This document shows, piece by piece, positions 50,045-60,064 of a stretch of DNA of 64,000 nucleotides. Source of the stretch: an uncultured Candidatus Saccharibacteria bacterium. Its GTDB lineage: Bacteria; Patescibacteriota; Saccharimonadia; Saccharimonadales; Saccharimonadaceae. Both the position numbers and the translations under genes were made by a program. The stretch's first letter is position 1. Each line of letters begins with the position of its first letter. The DNA lies in assembly GCA_938045445.1 (NCBI GenBank), contig CALIMM010000014.1, positions 1-64,000 of the forward strand. Reading direction: 5' to 3'. The notes beneath the pieces are model-generated. The model worked only from the letters and a program-made list of their open reading frames with translations. It did no database searches and had not been told where the DNA came from.

Positions 50045-51433
50045 ATGATACGACGACCACGCTACGATTATGATTTGTTGGTGCTGGGTAGTGGTGCAGC
50101 TGGCAGTACTGCAGCGTTGGTGGCAGCCCGGGCAGATAAGAAGGTGGGGCTGATTGAGGCAGACACCTTTGGTGGTGAGACACCCAATTGGGGTGATATC
50201 CCCGTCAAGACGCTGCTAGGTGTGGCACAGCTTTATAATCGTATCCAGCGGGGCCACCAGTTTGGGCTTGATACATCGCGAGTGGATTTTGACTACCCGG
50301 CCATCCAGCATTGGAAAAATACAGTGGTAGAGCGGACTGGCGCGGGTGATAATGAGCACTACTATAATCAGCAAGGGATCGACACATTCTACGGCAAAGG
50401 TGTTTTACGCGACCAGCACACCGTCACGATTGGCGACCATGAAGTAACGGCGGGGCATATCTTGATCGCAACAGGGGCCCACGTGACCCAGCCAGCGATT
50501 GCGGGTATCGAGACGATCGATTGGCTCACGCCGCGTACTGCCCTCAAGCTGAGCCGCCCGCCTCGCAGCCTGTTGATCATTGGTGCGACGACAGTGGCGA
50601 TTGAGCTGGCGCATTTCTTTGCGACCTTTGGTAGCACGGTGTCGGTGGCAGAGCAGTCATCACGCATTTTGCCGACTGAGGATGAAGAGGTAAGTGAGGC
50701 AGTGAGCAGCCTCTTGCAGCGCGACCAACCACTGTCGGTCTTGACGCAAACGACGATTCGCTCCCTCATGCGTGGCCCAAGTGGTAATGTGATCGTCCAA
50801 TATATCCGTGGTGGTATTGAGCGGACGATGGAAGTAGAGCGTGTTTTGGTAGCAACCAAGCCAGAGCCAACCATTGATATTGGGCTTGATAATGCTGAGG
50901 TGACGTATTCGCCCGATGGTGGTGTTGAAGTCAATCAATTCTTCCAAACCAACGTGCGGCATATCTATGCGGCGGGCCATGTGCTAGGTAATGATGTGCC
51001 AACCCACACCGTCTTGAGCGAGGGGCGGCTGACGGCACACAACATCCTCCACCCCAAATCGCAAATGACGCTCGACTACGAGCTAGTGCCGCGCGCCACC
51101 TTTATCTATCCAGAGGTAGCTAGTGTGGGCTTTAATGAAGATGACTGCATCAAGCGCGATCTTAAGATCAACAAGGTGCTGGTACCGCTCGGGATGATTG
51201 CTCGCAGCAATACAAGTGACTTCCGCGAGGGGTTCGTCAAGCTGATTAGCGACAAACAAGGGGTGTTGCTCGGTGGGACGATCGTCGCTCCACGTGCCAG
51301 TGAGCTCATCCAAGAGGTCACTCTCGCTATCAAGCACGACCTTACTGCTGAGCAGTTAGCAGAGCTCCCGCACGTTTTCTTAACGTGGAGCGAAGCAGTG
51401 CGAACGGCGGCAAGTAAGCTGTCGCGTAAGTAG
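50045..51433 (+). CDS. FAD-dependent pyridine nucleotide oxidoreductase lacking the redox disulfide
   Basis: A 462-residue flavoprotein with the lipoamide dehydrogenase/mercuric reductase fold. FAD motif LLVLGSGAAGSTAALVAARA, NAD(P) motif LLIIGATTVAIELAHFFATF, and the second FAD site HIYAAGHVLGND are intact. The active-site segment G-G-T-C-x-N-x-G-C-x-P reads GGETPNWGDIPVK: both cysteines are gone. The C-terminal H-P-T-x-x-E motif reads HVFLTWSEA, without the base histidine. It cannot reduce disulfides in the usual way; an NAD(P)H-quinone or other electron-transfer role is possible. Shine-Dalgarno AAGGAG precedes the ATG. Confidence 0.88.
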   Translation: MIRRPRYDYDLLVLGSGAAGSTAALVAARADKKVGLIEADTFGGETPNWGDIPVKTLLGVAQLYNRIQRGHQFGLDTSRVDFDYPAIQHWKNTVVERTGAGDNEHYYNQQGIDTFYGKGVLRDQHTVTIGDHEVTAGHILIATGAHVTQPAIAGIETIDWLTPRTALKLSRPPRSLLIIGATTVAIELAHFFATFGSTVSVAEQSSRILPTEDEEVSEAVSSLLQRDQPLSVLTQTTIRSLMRGPSGNVIVQYIRGGIERTMEVERVLVATKPEPTIDIGLDNAEVTYSPDGGVEVNQFFQTNVRHIYAAGHVLGNDVPTHTVLSEGRLTAHNILHPKSQMTLDYELVPRATFIYPEVASVGFNEDDCIKRDLKINKVLVPLGMIARSNTSDFREGFVKLISDKQGVLLGGTIVAPRASELIQEVTLAIKHDLTAEQLAELPHVFLTWSEAVRTAASKLSRK

Positions 51434-51654
51434 AGAGATCTGTTTTGTAGCTGAGGTATTTTCGTCTTCTTAATAACCTAGGAGTTTGAGCTTATAGCTC
51501 GACACCATCGGATTAGTCTTTTTTATTTTCTGCTACTTCTGAGAGTAGAGCGGTATAGAGGAAAAGAGTAGAAATTGCTAAAACCTGGGTGATTAGGAGA
51601 AAAAGAAAAAATTGAATATACTACCGCATTCTTCATAAAAACAGAGAATATAAT

Positions 51655-51909
51655 GGTGCAAATTGCATAGGGTGTGGCCTATTGCTTTGCAGTATATTAC
51701 GAAGAAGTTTGCGAGACTCTTGAGCCTACAAGAAGCTCACTGGTGAAGACTCTGCCACGCTGGCTTGCATCGGTGTATTGCTAAAATAGCAAAGAGTGTC
51801 CACTTTCAGCTCCATTTAAGTAAGACGGGGCATACTACCTGTAGTAGCACACGCTACCTCCTCCTCTATCATGCAAGCCGCCATTCCTCCTCCCGGGCGG
51901 CTTGTTTTG
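51655..51909 (+). ncRNA. Candidate structured non-coding RNA ending in a terminator
   Basis: The 51434-51982 gap has no credible gene. TATAAT lies near 51649, and a strong terminator closes the stretch: CAAGCCGCC (51874-51882) pairs with GGCGGCTTG (51896-51904), then TTTT. Between them are small stems such as TTGCTA-AAA-TAGCAA (about 51778-51792) and GTAG/CTAC pairs near 51841-51857. It is not tmRNA, SRP RNA or RNase P by their known motifs. 6S RNA was considered but not shown. The first 200 bp of the gap (51434-51640) holds nothing recognised. Confidence 0.4.
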
Positions 51910-51982
51910 TGTCTGCGCCTAGCATATTGCGCATAATAAAACTAGTATTTACTCCTTTTGGCAAAATGAATATACTATTGCC

Positions 51983-52831
51983 ATGGCATATCTTGTTGCA
52001 GTGTCTGGTGGTGTGGATAGTGTGGTGCTCTTGGATGTGATGGCGGCGCAGGCAGCGGAGCCATTGATTGTGGCGCACGTCGACCACGGGATTCGGGGCG
52101 AGGCGTCGGCGGCGGATGCGCGCTTTGTGGCGGCACTGGCGGCGCGCTATGGACTACCCTTTGTGTCTACTCAGCTTGAGCTTGGGCCGAATGCGAGCGA
52201 GGCAGCAGCGCGAGAGGCTCGGTATGATTTTTTGCTCGATACAGCAGCGCAGTACCAAGCACCAGTGGTAACGGCGCATCATTTGGACGATTTAGTAGAA
52301 ACGGTGGCGCTTAACCTGGTGCGTGGGACGGGCTGGCGTGGGCTGGCTGTGCTGAACCGCCCTGGGGTGGAGCGGCCACTACTGGGCTGGCGCAAGGCAG
52401 ATATCCGTGCCTATGCACTGGCTCGTCGCCTGGAATGGGTGGAGGATGAGACAAATGTGAGTGACCGCTACACACGCAATCGGCTGCGGCGCTGCATTCA
52501 GCGGCTCCTCACGGCAGAGCAGGCGGCGCAGATTACCTCGTTGCGGGATCGGCAACTTGCGCTCCGCCATACGATTAATGATGAAGTGCAACACCTCTTA
52601 CCACAGTTTGCGGCTGAGCGCCATGGGTTGATTATGATTGACGAAGCAAGCGCTCAGGAACTATTGGGTGCGATGATTATGTGGGCAGGTGCGCCGCGCC
52701 CAACCCGTCCGCGGCTTGAGCGTGCGGTACTAGCCATCAAGACTGCTCGTCCAGGCAGCCGCCACGTGGTGGGCGATGGCGTGTATTTGCAGTTTAGCCC
52801 TCGGCAATTCACTGTAGAAGTGGTACAATAG
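51983..52831 (+). CDS. tilS: tRNA(Ile)-lysidine synthase
   Basis: A 282-residue N-type PP-loop ATPase. The ATP loop is VAVSGGVDSVVLLDVM, followed by VAHVDHGIRGEASAADARFV, TAHHLDDLVETVALNLVRGT and VEDETNVSDRYTRNRLRR, all TilS signatures. It lacks the long C-terminal domains of E. coli TilS, like the short Aquifex-type enzyme. It converts C34 of tRNA-Ile2(CAU) to lysidine, so AUA is read as Ile; the likely substrate lies at 47530-47605. TATACT (51971-51976) ends 6 nt before the ATG. It heads the block tilS-ftsH-murJ-lepA. Confidence 0.95.
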   Translation: MAYLVAVSGGVDSVVLLDVMAAQAAEPLIVAHVDHGIRGEASAADARFVAALAARYGLPFVSTQLELGPNASEAAAREARYDFLLDTAAQYQAPVVTAHHLDDLVETVALNLVRGTGWRGLAVLNRPGVERPLLGWRKADIRAYALARRLEWVEDETNVSDRYTRNRLRRCIQRLLTAEQAAQITSLRDRQLALRHTINDEVQHLLPQFAAERHGLIMIDEASAQELLGAMIMWAGAPRPTRPRLERAVLAIKTARPGSRHVVGDGVYLQFSPRQFTVEVVQ

Positions 52832-52881
52832 ATCAGATTACTGTGTGAGAATGCAAGCGAACGAAAGGAGTGAGTTCCCTG

Positions 52882-54726
52882 ATGAATAAAAAACCGTCGA
52901 AAGCGACCAATGCCCTGCGTCTAGGGCTGTTTTGGGCGATTGTGGTGCTGGGTGTGCTGGCATTTTGGGCGATTAATTCGCCGCAGGCTAACCTTAAGGA
53001 TGTGCCGCTCTCGGACGTGGTGAACCGGGCAAATAATGGCAAGATTGCCAAGATCGAGATCCAAGGCAATGAGCTGACTGTTACACCCAAAGGCCAGTCT
53101 AAGCCAACCGAGCGCAGCCTCAAAGAAAATGGCACTATCTATACCCAAGGGCTCAAACATGACAAAACAGAGGTAAAGGTGCAAAATGAATCACAGACAG
53201 GGCTGCTGTTTTGGAATCTCGCACCAATTGTCCTGTCGGTTGTATTGTTTGGTGTTCTCTTTATGTTTATGATGCGCCAAGCTCAGGGGCAGAATAGCCA
53301 AGCGATGGGCTTTGGCAAGAGTAAGGCCAAGCTGTATGGCCTTGATAAAGAGCGGGTAGTATTTGATGACATTGCTGGCAACGAAAACGCCAAGCAGGAT
53401 TTGCAAGAGGTGGTGGACTTCCTCAAGCACCCCAAGAAATATCAGAGCCTCGGCGCTAAGATTCCCAAAGGGATTCTCCTTGTTGGTAACCCTGGTACTG
53501 GTAAAACGATGTTGGCACGAGCTGTTGCAGGCGAGGCTAACGTACCATTCTTTTCCATTAGTGGCTCAGAGTTTGTGGAGATGTTTGTTGGTGTGGGGGC
53601 AAGCCGGGTACGCGACCTCTTTGCTAAGGCCAAGAAGAATGCGCCAGCCATTATCTTCATTGATGAGATTGACGCTGTGGGACGCAAGCGTGGCTCTGGA
53701 ATGGGTGGTGGCCACGACGAGCGTGAGCAGACGCTCAACCAGATTTTGGTAGAGATGGACGGCTTTGAGGCTGATACAAACGTGATTATCCTAGCGGCAA
53801 CCAACCGAGCCGATGTGCTCGACCCAGCACTGTTGCGCCCAGGCCGCTTCGATCGCCATACGACGATTAGCCTACCCGAGCGCAAAGACCGTGAGGCGAT
53901 CCTTAAGGTGCACTTCAAGAACAAACCAACCGATGCATCGGTCGACCTCGACAAGCTTGCTGCTAAGACGGCTGGTAGCAGTGGTGCCGACCTCGCGAAC
54001 ATGGCCAACGAAGCAGCAATTATTGCAGCGCGTCGCGGCAAGAAGACGATTACCAACCAAGACCTGACCGAAGCCTTTGAGAAAGTGGCGATTGGCCCTG
54101 AGCGCAAAGCCAAGGTAATGACCGACCACGAGAAGGAACTCACGGCGTACCACGAAGCTGGCCACGCTATTGTGGGGCACGTCTTACCGGATAGCGATCC
54201 GGTACATAAGGTGACCATCATCCCGCGTGGTGGTACGGGCGGCGTGACATGGTTCTTGCCTCCAGAGGACAAGAGCTACACTAATGTATACGAATTTAAG
54301 GATATTCTGGCCCGGGCGATGGGTGGGCGGATTGCCGAGAAATTGATCTATGGTGATGATGGCATTACAACTGGGGCAGGCAGTGACCTGCGCAAAGCGA
54401 CGGAGATTGCCCGTGATATGGTGATTGAGCAGGGCATGGGTGCAAAGCTCCGCGACCAAGTCTTCCATGAAGATAACGGTGGTATGGTGTTCGATAAGAT
54501 TACTCACGAGCGGCCATATAGCGATGCGACTGCTGAGGCGATTGACCACGAGGTGGAGGCGCTTATCAAAGAAGCTTCTCGCCGGGCTGAGATTGTCCTC
54601 TCGCACAACCGCTCAGTGCTTGAGAAGCTCAAAGATGAGCTGCTTGCCCACGAAACATTAGAAGAAGACGAAGCTAAGGCTGCGATGGCAGATGCCACCT
54701 TGCCAACGGAGGCCAAGCTCCACTAG
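52882..54726 (+). CDS. ftsH: ATP-dependent zinc metalloprotease FtsH
   Basis: A 614-residue membrane-bound AAA+ protease. Helix 1 lies at about residues 13-32, a short outer domain follows, and helix 2 is near residue 110. Walker A is [20 protein letters not shown], Walker [12 protein letters not shown], the [23 protein letters not shown], and the zinc site [12 protein letters not shown]. It degrades misassembled membrane proteins. ATG 52882 is preferred; a GTG at 52870 is in frame but touches the Shine-Dalgarno GAAAGGAG. Confidence 0.97.
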   Translation: MNKKPSKATNALRLGLFWAIVVLGVLAFWAINSPQANLKDVPLSDVVNRANNGKIAKIEIQGNELTVTPKGQSKPTERSLKENGTIYTQGLKHDKTEVKVQNESQTGLLFWNLAPIVLSVVLFGVLFMFMMRQAQGQNSQAMGFGKSKAKLYGLDKERVVFDDIAGNENAKQDLQEVVDFLKHPKKYQSLGAKIPKGILLVGNPGTGKTMLARAVAGEANVPFFSISGSEFVEMFVGVGASRVRDLFAKAKKNAPAIIFIDEIDAVGRKRGSGMGGGHDEREQTLNQILVEMDGFEADTNVIILAATNRADVLDPALLRPGRFDRHTTISLPERKDREAILKVHFKNKPTDASVDLDKLAAKTAGSSGADLANMANEAAIIAARRGKKTITNQDLTEAFEKVAIGPERKAKVMTDHEKELTAYHEAGHAIVGHVLPDSDPVHKVTIIPRGGTGGVTWFLPPEDKSYTNVYEFKDILARAMGGRIAEKLIYGDDGITTGAGSDLRKATEIARDMVIEQGMGAKLRDQVFHEDNGGMVFDKITHERPYSDATAEAIDHEVEALIKEASRRAEIVLSHNRSVLEKLKDELLAHETLEEDEAKAAMADATLPTEAKLH

Positions 54727-54744
54727 GAGCAGGGAGGTATATCA

Positions 54745-56415
54745 GTGGCACATGGAGCAAATCGTCGGCGTGTCCGCTCAGTCGTCGCCAAAGCAAATAG
54801 CAAACTAAATATCAAGAACGCTGCCGCCCTGCTAGCGGGTTCGACGCTGCTGTCGAGTGTCTTGGGGATGTACCGCGAGCGGCTCATTAATGGCATGTAT
54901 TACGACACCTACAAAGTGGGTGCTGACGCTTATACCGTAGCCTTTACCATCCCCGATTTCATGTTCTTTGTGCTGGTGTCTGGGGCACTGAGTGTGTCCT
55001 TTATACCGGTGTTTAACCAGCGCTTGGCATCAGGCAATAAGCAGTCTGCCTGGGATTTGAGCTCGAGCTTGATCAATTTCTTAGCGCTCACCACCTTAGC
55101 AGCGAGTATCTTGATTATGATCTTTGCTGAGCCGCTTGTGAATGTTGTGGTAGGGCCGGGGCTCAGCGAATCAGGGCGGAGCCTGGCGGTGAGTATGATG
55201 CGCGTGATTGCGGTCAATCCATTCCTTTTCTCTATCTCCACCGTCATTGCGAGCATGCAGCAGGCAATTGGGCGCTTTACCTTCTATGCGTTAGCACCAA
55301 CGATCTACAATATTGGCATCATCATCGGTGCAACCTTCTTTACGAACGGTATCAATATCTTTGGCTGGCAAGTGTTTGAGGGTGGCATTATGGGTGTGGC
55401 GCTGGGTGTGGTGCTAGGCTCGGTACTACAGCTGATTGTTAGCTCGATTGGCCTGCTGGGTTTAGATTTCGACTATCGCTTTATGATCAAGCGCAAAAAC
55501 AAGAGCTTTCGCCAGGTGCTGCGCTTGCTGCGGACGCGCTCGCTCGACCAAGGGATTGACTACCTCAATGGCCTTGTGGAGACAAACCTCGCCTCGCGTA
55601 TGGCTGATGGGACAGTGCGGGCCTACCAACAGGCGTCGGCATTGTCATTAATGCCAGTGAATTTAATCGGCGTGGCAATTAGCAACGCAGCCTTTCCGCA
55701 AATGACGGAGCACCTCGGGGCAGGGCGCGAGGATCTCTTTCGCAAAGAACTACAGGTGATGATCCGGGTGATTATTTGGTTGGCATTGCCAGTGGCGGTC
55801 ATTACCTACTTTGCACGGGGCTATGTGGTGAGCTTTATCCACAACGGCGGCGACCCAGTGATATCCGGTTTTCTTGGGGTGCTAGTTTTGACGATATTTT
55901 TCCGCACGATTTATCATATTGCGGCGCGTAGTTTCTATGCACAGCAGGATACCAAGACGCCGCTTTATATCTCATTCTTTGCGATTGGGTTTAACATTAT
56001 CCTGGCGATTATCTTGGTGAATCTCTGGTCGAAGAACCAAAATCCAGGCTATGGCTTGGCTTGGGCGCAGTCTATCACTGCCGTGGTGGAGGTGATTGTC
56101 CTCTTCTTCTTCATGGGGCGGCGCATGCCGAGGCTGTTTGACCGCGGCTTCGTCAACAGCATCTACAAGATGGTGATCGCTGCAGTGCCAACTGGTTTGG
56201 CTGCCTATCTGAGTGTGGTGATGATCCCCTTCGGTACGAACGATAAGAGTTTCTTCCTTGCCTTCCCCAAGTTTATTATGATCACGGTAGTGAGTTTTGC
56301 GGTTTATATATGGTTCAGCCGGCGGCTGCGGCTCAAAGAGGCTGAGCCAGTGCTCAATCGGCTGCGGCAGATCTTCTTTGGGCGGATTAACCTTGGCTGG
56401 AACTGGAAACGCTAG
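54745..56415 (+). CDS. murJ: Lipid II flippase MurJ (MviN family)
   Basis: A 556-residue integral membrane protein with about 14 hydrophobic segments, full length for MurJ. The start of the MOP flippase domain is LLAGSTLLSSVLGMYRERLI, with DAYTVAFTIPDFMFFVLVSG, then GALSVSFIPVFNQ. It moves lipid II across the membrane for peptidoglycan synthesis. GTG at 54745 follows GGAGG with 8 nt. It lies between ftsH and lepA with short gaps, in one operon. The C-terminal region is basic. Confidence 0.95.
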   Translation: MAHGANRRRVRSVVAKANSKLNIKNAAALLAGSTLLSSVLGMYRERLINGMYYDTYKVGADAYTVAFTIPDFMFFVLVSGALSVSFIPVFNQRLASGNKQSAWDLSSSLINFLALTTLAASILIMIFAEPLVNVVVGPGLSESGRSLAVSMMRVIAVNPFLFSISTVIASMQQAIGRFTFYALAPTIYNIGIIIGATFFTNGINIFGWQVFEGGIMGVALGVVLGSVLQLIVSSIGLLGLDFDYRFMIKRKNKSFRQVLRLLRTRSLDQGIDYLNGLVETNLASRMADGTVRAYQQASALSLMPVNLIGVAISNAAFPQMTEHLGAGREDLFRKELQVMIRVIIWLALPVAVITYFARGYVVSFIHNGGDPVISGFLGVLVLTIFFRTIYHIAARSFYAQQDTKTPLYISFFAIGFNIILAIILVNLWSKNQNPGYGLAWAQSITAVVEVIVLFFFMGRRMPRLFDRGFVNSIYKMVIAAVPTGLAAYLSVVMIPFGTNDKSFFLAFPKFIMITVVSFAVYIWFSRRLRLKEAEPVLNRLRQIFFGRINLGWNWKR

Positions 56416-56418
56416 CGT

Positions 56419-57399
56419 ATGGAACATATCCGTAATTTCTGCATCATCGCCCATATCGACCATGGCAAGAGTACCTTGGCCGACCGCATGATGGAGCTGA
56501 CGGGCACTGTTACCAAGCGGGATATGAAGCAGCAGTTGCTCGATAGCATGGATCTAGAGCGCGAGAAGGGGATTACCATCAAGCTCGCTCCGGTGCGGAT
56601 GAAGTATGAGTATACATCGGAAGCGGGTGCCGCCCCGTCGACTGCCACCCGCTTAGTATCACCTGTTGATTCAATTGACGGGGGTAGAAACACCGCGCCC
56701 CAGCCTGGCACCTACGACCTCAACCTGATCGACACCCCTGGCCATGTGGATTTTAGCTACGAAGTATCGCGTAGCTTGCAGGCCTGCGAAGGTGCGGTAC
56801 TAGTGGTGGATGCCAGCCAGGGGATTCAGGCGCAGACACTGGCCAATGTGTATCTCGCGATGGAGCAGGATCTCACCATCATCCCGGTGCTCAATAAGGT
56901 TGACCTGCCGGCGGCCGATGTGCCACGCGTCTCCAAGCAGGTGATTAATCTGCTGGGCTGTGATGAGAGCGATATTATTCATATCTCAGCCAAGACTGGG
57001 CAGAATGTACCGCAGGTGCTGCGGGCTATCGTTGAGCGTATTCCGGCGCCGGTATCACCGCTGGCACTGCAGGCTGAGCGCATGGCCGCGCAAGATGGCA
57101 AGACGCCGAGTATACCAACCCGCGCCCTGATCTTTGATAGCTACTACGATGACTACCGCGGGGTCATCCTCTACGTGCGCGTGGTGGATGGCACGATACC
57201 TAAGGGTGCAGACATTACCATGATGGCCACCGGCGCCCGCGGCCTCGCCCTGGAAGTAGGGCACCTCAGCCCAACTATGCAGCCCGATCCACTGCTTGGC
57301 ACCGGCGAAATCGGCTACATCGTCACCAACCTCAAGACCACGCGTGAGGCACGGGTGGGGGATACGGTGACGCTCAAGAAATATATGACGAAAGAATAG
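56419..57399 (+). CDS. lepA: Elongation factor 4 (LepA), N-terminal half of a split gene
   Basis: A 326-residue product; complete LepA is about 600. The GTPase domain is whole: [19 protein letters not shown], switch region [31 protein letters not shown] and SAKTGQNVP. Domain II follows to [13 protein letters not shown]. It stops at TAG (57397-57399), just where domain III should start. About 27 extra residues ([18 protein letters not shown] and more) are inserted between the switch I-side strand KYEYT and [10 protein letters not shown]. The missing half resumes at 63927. LepA back-translocates or remodels stalled ribosomes; whether the split form works is unknown. Confidence 0.95.
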   Translation: MEHIRNFCIIAHIDHGKSTLADRMMELTGTVTKRDMKQQLLDSMDLEREKGITIKLAPVRMKYEYTSEAGAAPSTATRLVSPVDSIDGGRNTAPQPGTYDLNLIDTPGHVDFSYEVSRSLQACEGAVLVVDASQGIQAQTLANVYLAMEQDLTIIPVLNKVDLPAADVPRVSKQVINLLGCDESDIIHISAKTGQNVPQVLRAIVERIPAPVSPLALQAERMAAQDGKTPSIPTRALIFDSYYDDYRGVILYVRVVDGTIPKGADITMMATGARGLALEVGHLSPTMQPDPLLGTGEIGYIVTNLKTTREARVGDTVTLKKYMTKE

Positions 57400-57408
57400 T
57401 ATATGACG
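57382..57408 (+). repeat. Short direct repeat at the left island border
   Basis: TATATGACG occurs at 57382-57390 and again at 57400-57408, across the lepA-N stop. The ATGAC core also occurs at 63927-63931 where lepA resumes. This may be an insertion footprint, but the match at the right border is only 5 bp. Confidence 0.4.
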
Positions 57409-58875
57409 GGTAAAAGATATAAAGCCTTGAAGTCTATTGAAATATGTAAGAGGTTATTTGCTCGATTTGATGAAATGTGGTTTATTGGTCATAGAGCTGA
57501 CCTTTGTAGGGTTTTACTTGATTTAGGGGTTATTCAAAAGAATAAGATAAGGGTTATACATACCTTAAACTTGTTAGGTCTTGATATAGATGCGAAAAGT
57601 ATCATCACACCCGACGTTAGTTTACTTGATTTTATGAGCATTCAAAATACTATCAGTAAGGAAGTTGATGATCGTATAAAAGAGAGTAAATTAGCGCACA
57701 AGAGAGTAGTTATCGTTACACATTCCCCAAACAAGTCCCTTGATAAGGCTATTTCAAATAATAATGCAAGTGATTACGTAACAGTAGTTTCGCCTTGCAC
57801 GAGTTATCTATATGAGATTCTAGAACAGAAGAATACTCTCAATAGCATATTCAAGCAGGTAGAACCTACCTGCAATATTGAAGACTACCTGATAAAGTCT
57901 ACAAAAATATTAGAAGGTGACACTTTCGAAAGTATTTGCGAACGACTCGGCGGTTGTCGATCTTTGTTTTTACAGCAAAACTTTTCTGCTGGTGGAGTTG
58001 GAGCGAGTATTGTCAATAATACAAAAGACCTCGAGGAGGCTATTTATCGAAATAGTGGCTATGAGCTGAAAGCATCTGAGTATATAGAACACGCGTACAG
58101 TGCAAACGGTTCTGCACTTATAATGCCTACCGCTGATGGCTGTAGGGTGTATACTGATAGATTATCTCATAAACTTATGGAGGCTAATATACTTCGTGCG
58201 GGAGGATTTTGTGGTATTGGTAATGATTGGACTATCGAGTGGCCTACTGATATAAACATGCAGTATAGGCAGATAGCAACTGCTGTAGGAAACGTTTTGC
58301 ATAGGGTATATGGCTACACTGGTATAGTTGGATTGGATTTTTTAGTATCTGGGCGAGAGCATAACAGGTTAAAAATAACAGAGATAAATCCACGAATCCA
58401 AGGTACTACGCCTTATCAGGTGTACAATTCAATCTTCTTAAATCGCGTACCTCTACTTCTTGCTTATTTTATAATGAAGCTAGGCTCAAGCGAAGATAAA
58501 GTTACTCTTTTGGATATGCTAGACACCTCAAGTGTATGGAACAATAGTAGTGGATTATTTTATCTTAAAGTCTTGTCCTCTAGCAAGCAAATAAAACAAG
58601 ACATGAACGGTGTCTGGCAATTTAGCAAGACTATTAGCGGCATTCGCTATTATGACAAAGATGTAAATCTGCCGAACCTGTATATGCATGGGGCTAATGA
58701 AGATTTGATCACCATCAGGTGTTCATCAAAGAAAGAGTATATAAACAATAGTCCTGTTGCAGCTGCTTATATTATCGGGAGAGGTAAGAATGTCTTCTCT
58801 AAGACGTGTCCAACGATGACAGGTTTTGGCGCTAATCTATATAGCACCATCAGGGATGAAATGTATGAAAAATAA
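57403..58875 (+). CDS. ATP-grasp ligase
   Basis: A 490-residue, AT-rich gene. The ATP-grasp core is seen from about residue 170: FLQQNFSAGGVGASIVNNTK (glycine-rich loop), SEYIEHAYSANGSALIMP, and the metal site VGLDFLVSG with KITEINPRIQGTT (D...E-x-N). The N-terminal 160 residues resemble a pre-ATP-grasp Rossmann part. It likely joins a carboxylate to an amine or thiol using ATP. It is in the same frame as lepA-N and separated only by TAG-TAT, so read-through would make a fusion. No Shine-Dalgarno sequence is visible; it probably relies on lepA coupling. Confidence 0.8.
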   Translation: MTGKRYKALKSIEICKRLFARFDEMWFIGHRADLCRVLLDLGVIQKNKIRVIHTLNLLGLDIDAKSIITPDVSLLDFMSIQNTISKEVDDRIKESKLAHKRVVIVTHSPNKSLDKAISNNNASDYVTVVSPCTSYLYEILEQKNTLNSIFKQVEPTCNIEDYLIKSTKILEGDTFESICERLGGCRSLFLQQNFSAGGVGASIVNNTKDLEEAIYRNSGYELKASEYIEHAYSANGSALIMPTADGCRVYTDRLSHKLMEANILRAGGFCGIGNDWTIEWPTDINMQYRQIATAVGNVLHRVYGYTGIVGLDFLVSGREHNRLKITEINPRIQGTTPYQVYNSIFLNRVPLLLAYFIMKLGSSEDKVTLLDMLDTSSVWNNSSGLFYLKVLSSSKQIKQDMNGVWQFSKTISGIRYYDKDVNLPNLYMHGANEDLITIRCSSKKEYINNSPVAAAYIIGRGKNVFSKTCPTMTGFGANLYSTIRDEMYEK

Positions 58876-60064
58876 ATTAAGGATACTATTAATTGCAGGA
58901 CAATTCTATCCTGATCTCGCAGGTAGTGGTATTGCTACATATAATATCGCGAGACATCTGGCTCAACGCGGACATAATGTTACAGTTTGTATTGATGAAA
59001 ATAACACATATGATGATTCGCTTAACGAAGGATTTAGAGTTGTTAGGCTGCTTAAGTATAAAGATTTTGCAACTGGCCGTGCTGGGTTTAAAGAGGCCAC
59101 TTTATGTATATATGACCTTATATGTGGAGATAATTTTGATATTGTTCATGTGTTTAGCTATATGCCTATGTTGTTATTATCTTTAGCCGGGAAAAGTTTT
59201 CTACCGCCAGTAGTTTTTACATTTTGGAATGCACCAAATTCAGGTGAGAGAGCTATAGGGTTCTACAATAAGCCAGAATTAGATCTGAATCTAGCTAGTC
59301 AGATTATAAAAATGCAAGGATATGACAGAATAATCGCGGGCAGTAGAGTGAGTCGTGACATGGCTATAGAGTTAGGAGCAAATAAAGAGATACTCAGGTT
59401 TGCGTATCATGGAATAAATATGCAAAAGTTTTATCAAAATCTACATTCGGGTCGCGATATACTTGATAAATACTACAACCAGCACTCTTTCAATGAAGGT
59501 CCAATTGTCTTGTTGCCGGGAAGAATTACAAAGAGAAAAGGCGTGTTTGATGCCATAAGAGCATTAGCTATTCTTGCAAAGTCACATAGAGTGAATATGC
59601 TTTTCACTAAATCCAATGACAACAAGGATGCTGAGGCTATTAAAAAAATGCTACGCCTTGGAAAAGAATTGACGGTTGCTGATATGGTCCACATATCTAA
59701 CAAAATGGTTAGCCAAACAGATATGCCTAGTTTATATAGATCATCTTCGATAGTTGTTATCCCATCGCACTACGAAGGCTTGGGGTTTACTGCAGTAGAA
59801 TCATTGGCTGCAGGACGTCCTACAGTAATGACAAGTGTGTGCGGGCTTAATGAAATAGGAATAAATAATTATAATTGCCTTATGGTTCCTGTGAAAGATG
59901 AGATGTCTCTCGCTCAAGCAATTCGAAAGCTGATAGAAGAGAAGAGCTTGAGTGAGAAGATATCAAAGAATGGTCCAGGATCTGTGAGTAGATTTGACAT
60001 AAGCCTTTTTGTTGATTATTGTATGAAAGAATATAGAGAGTTGCTTTTATGCGAGAAACGCTAA
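58865..60064 (+). CDS. Family 4 (GT-B) glycosyltransferase
   Basis: A 399-residue GT-B enzyme. The N-terminal domain opens with RILLIAGQFYPDLAGSGIAT and has FDIVHVFSYMP. The C-terminal donor domain shows VLLPGRITKRKGVFDAIRAL and the E-x7-E motif PSHYEGLGFTAVESLAAGRP. It transfers an activated sugar to a lipid or glycan acceptor at the inner membrane face. The start at 58865 overlaps the ATP-grasp gene by 11 bp. The C-terminus overlaps the next gene by 16 bp, so the three AT-rich genes form one unit. Confidence 0.9.
   Translation: MKNKLRILLIAGQFYPDLAGSGIATYNIARHLAQRGHNVTVCIDENNTYDDSLNEGFRVVRLLKYKDFATGRAGFKEATLCIYDLICGDNFDIVHVFSYMPMLLLSLAGKSFLPPVVFTFWNAPNSGERAIGFYNKPELDLNLASQIIKMQGYDRIIAGSRVSRDMAIELGANKEILRFAYHGINMQKFYQNLHSGRDILDKYYNQHSFNEGPIVLLPGRITKRKGVFDAIRALAILAKSHRVNMLFTKSNDNKDAEAIKKMLRLGKELTVADMVHISNKMVSQTDMPSLYRSSSIVVIPSHYEGLGFTAVESLAAGRPTVMTSVCGLNEIGINNYNCLMVPVKDEMSLAQAIRKLIEEKSLSEKISKNGPGSVSRFDISLFVDYCMKEYRELLLCEKR

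Noticed and set aside
51765..52040. 91-codon plus-strand frame before tilS
   Set aside because: It runs through a strong terminator and overlaps the tilS start in another frame.
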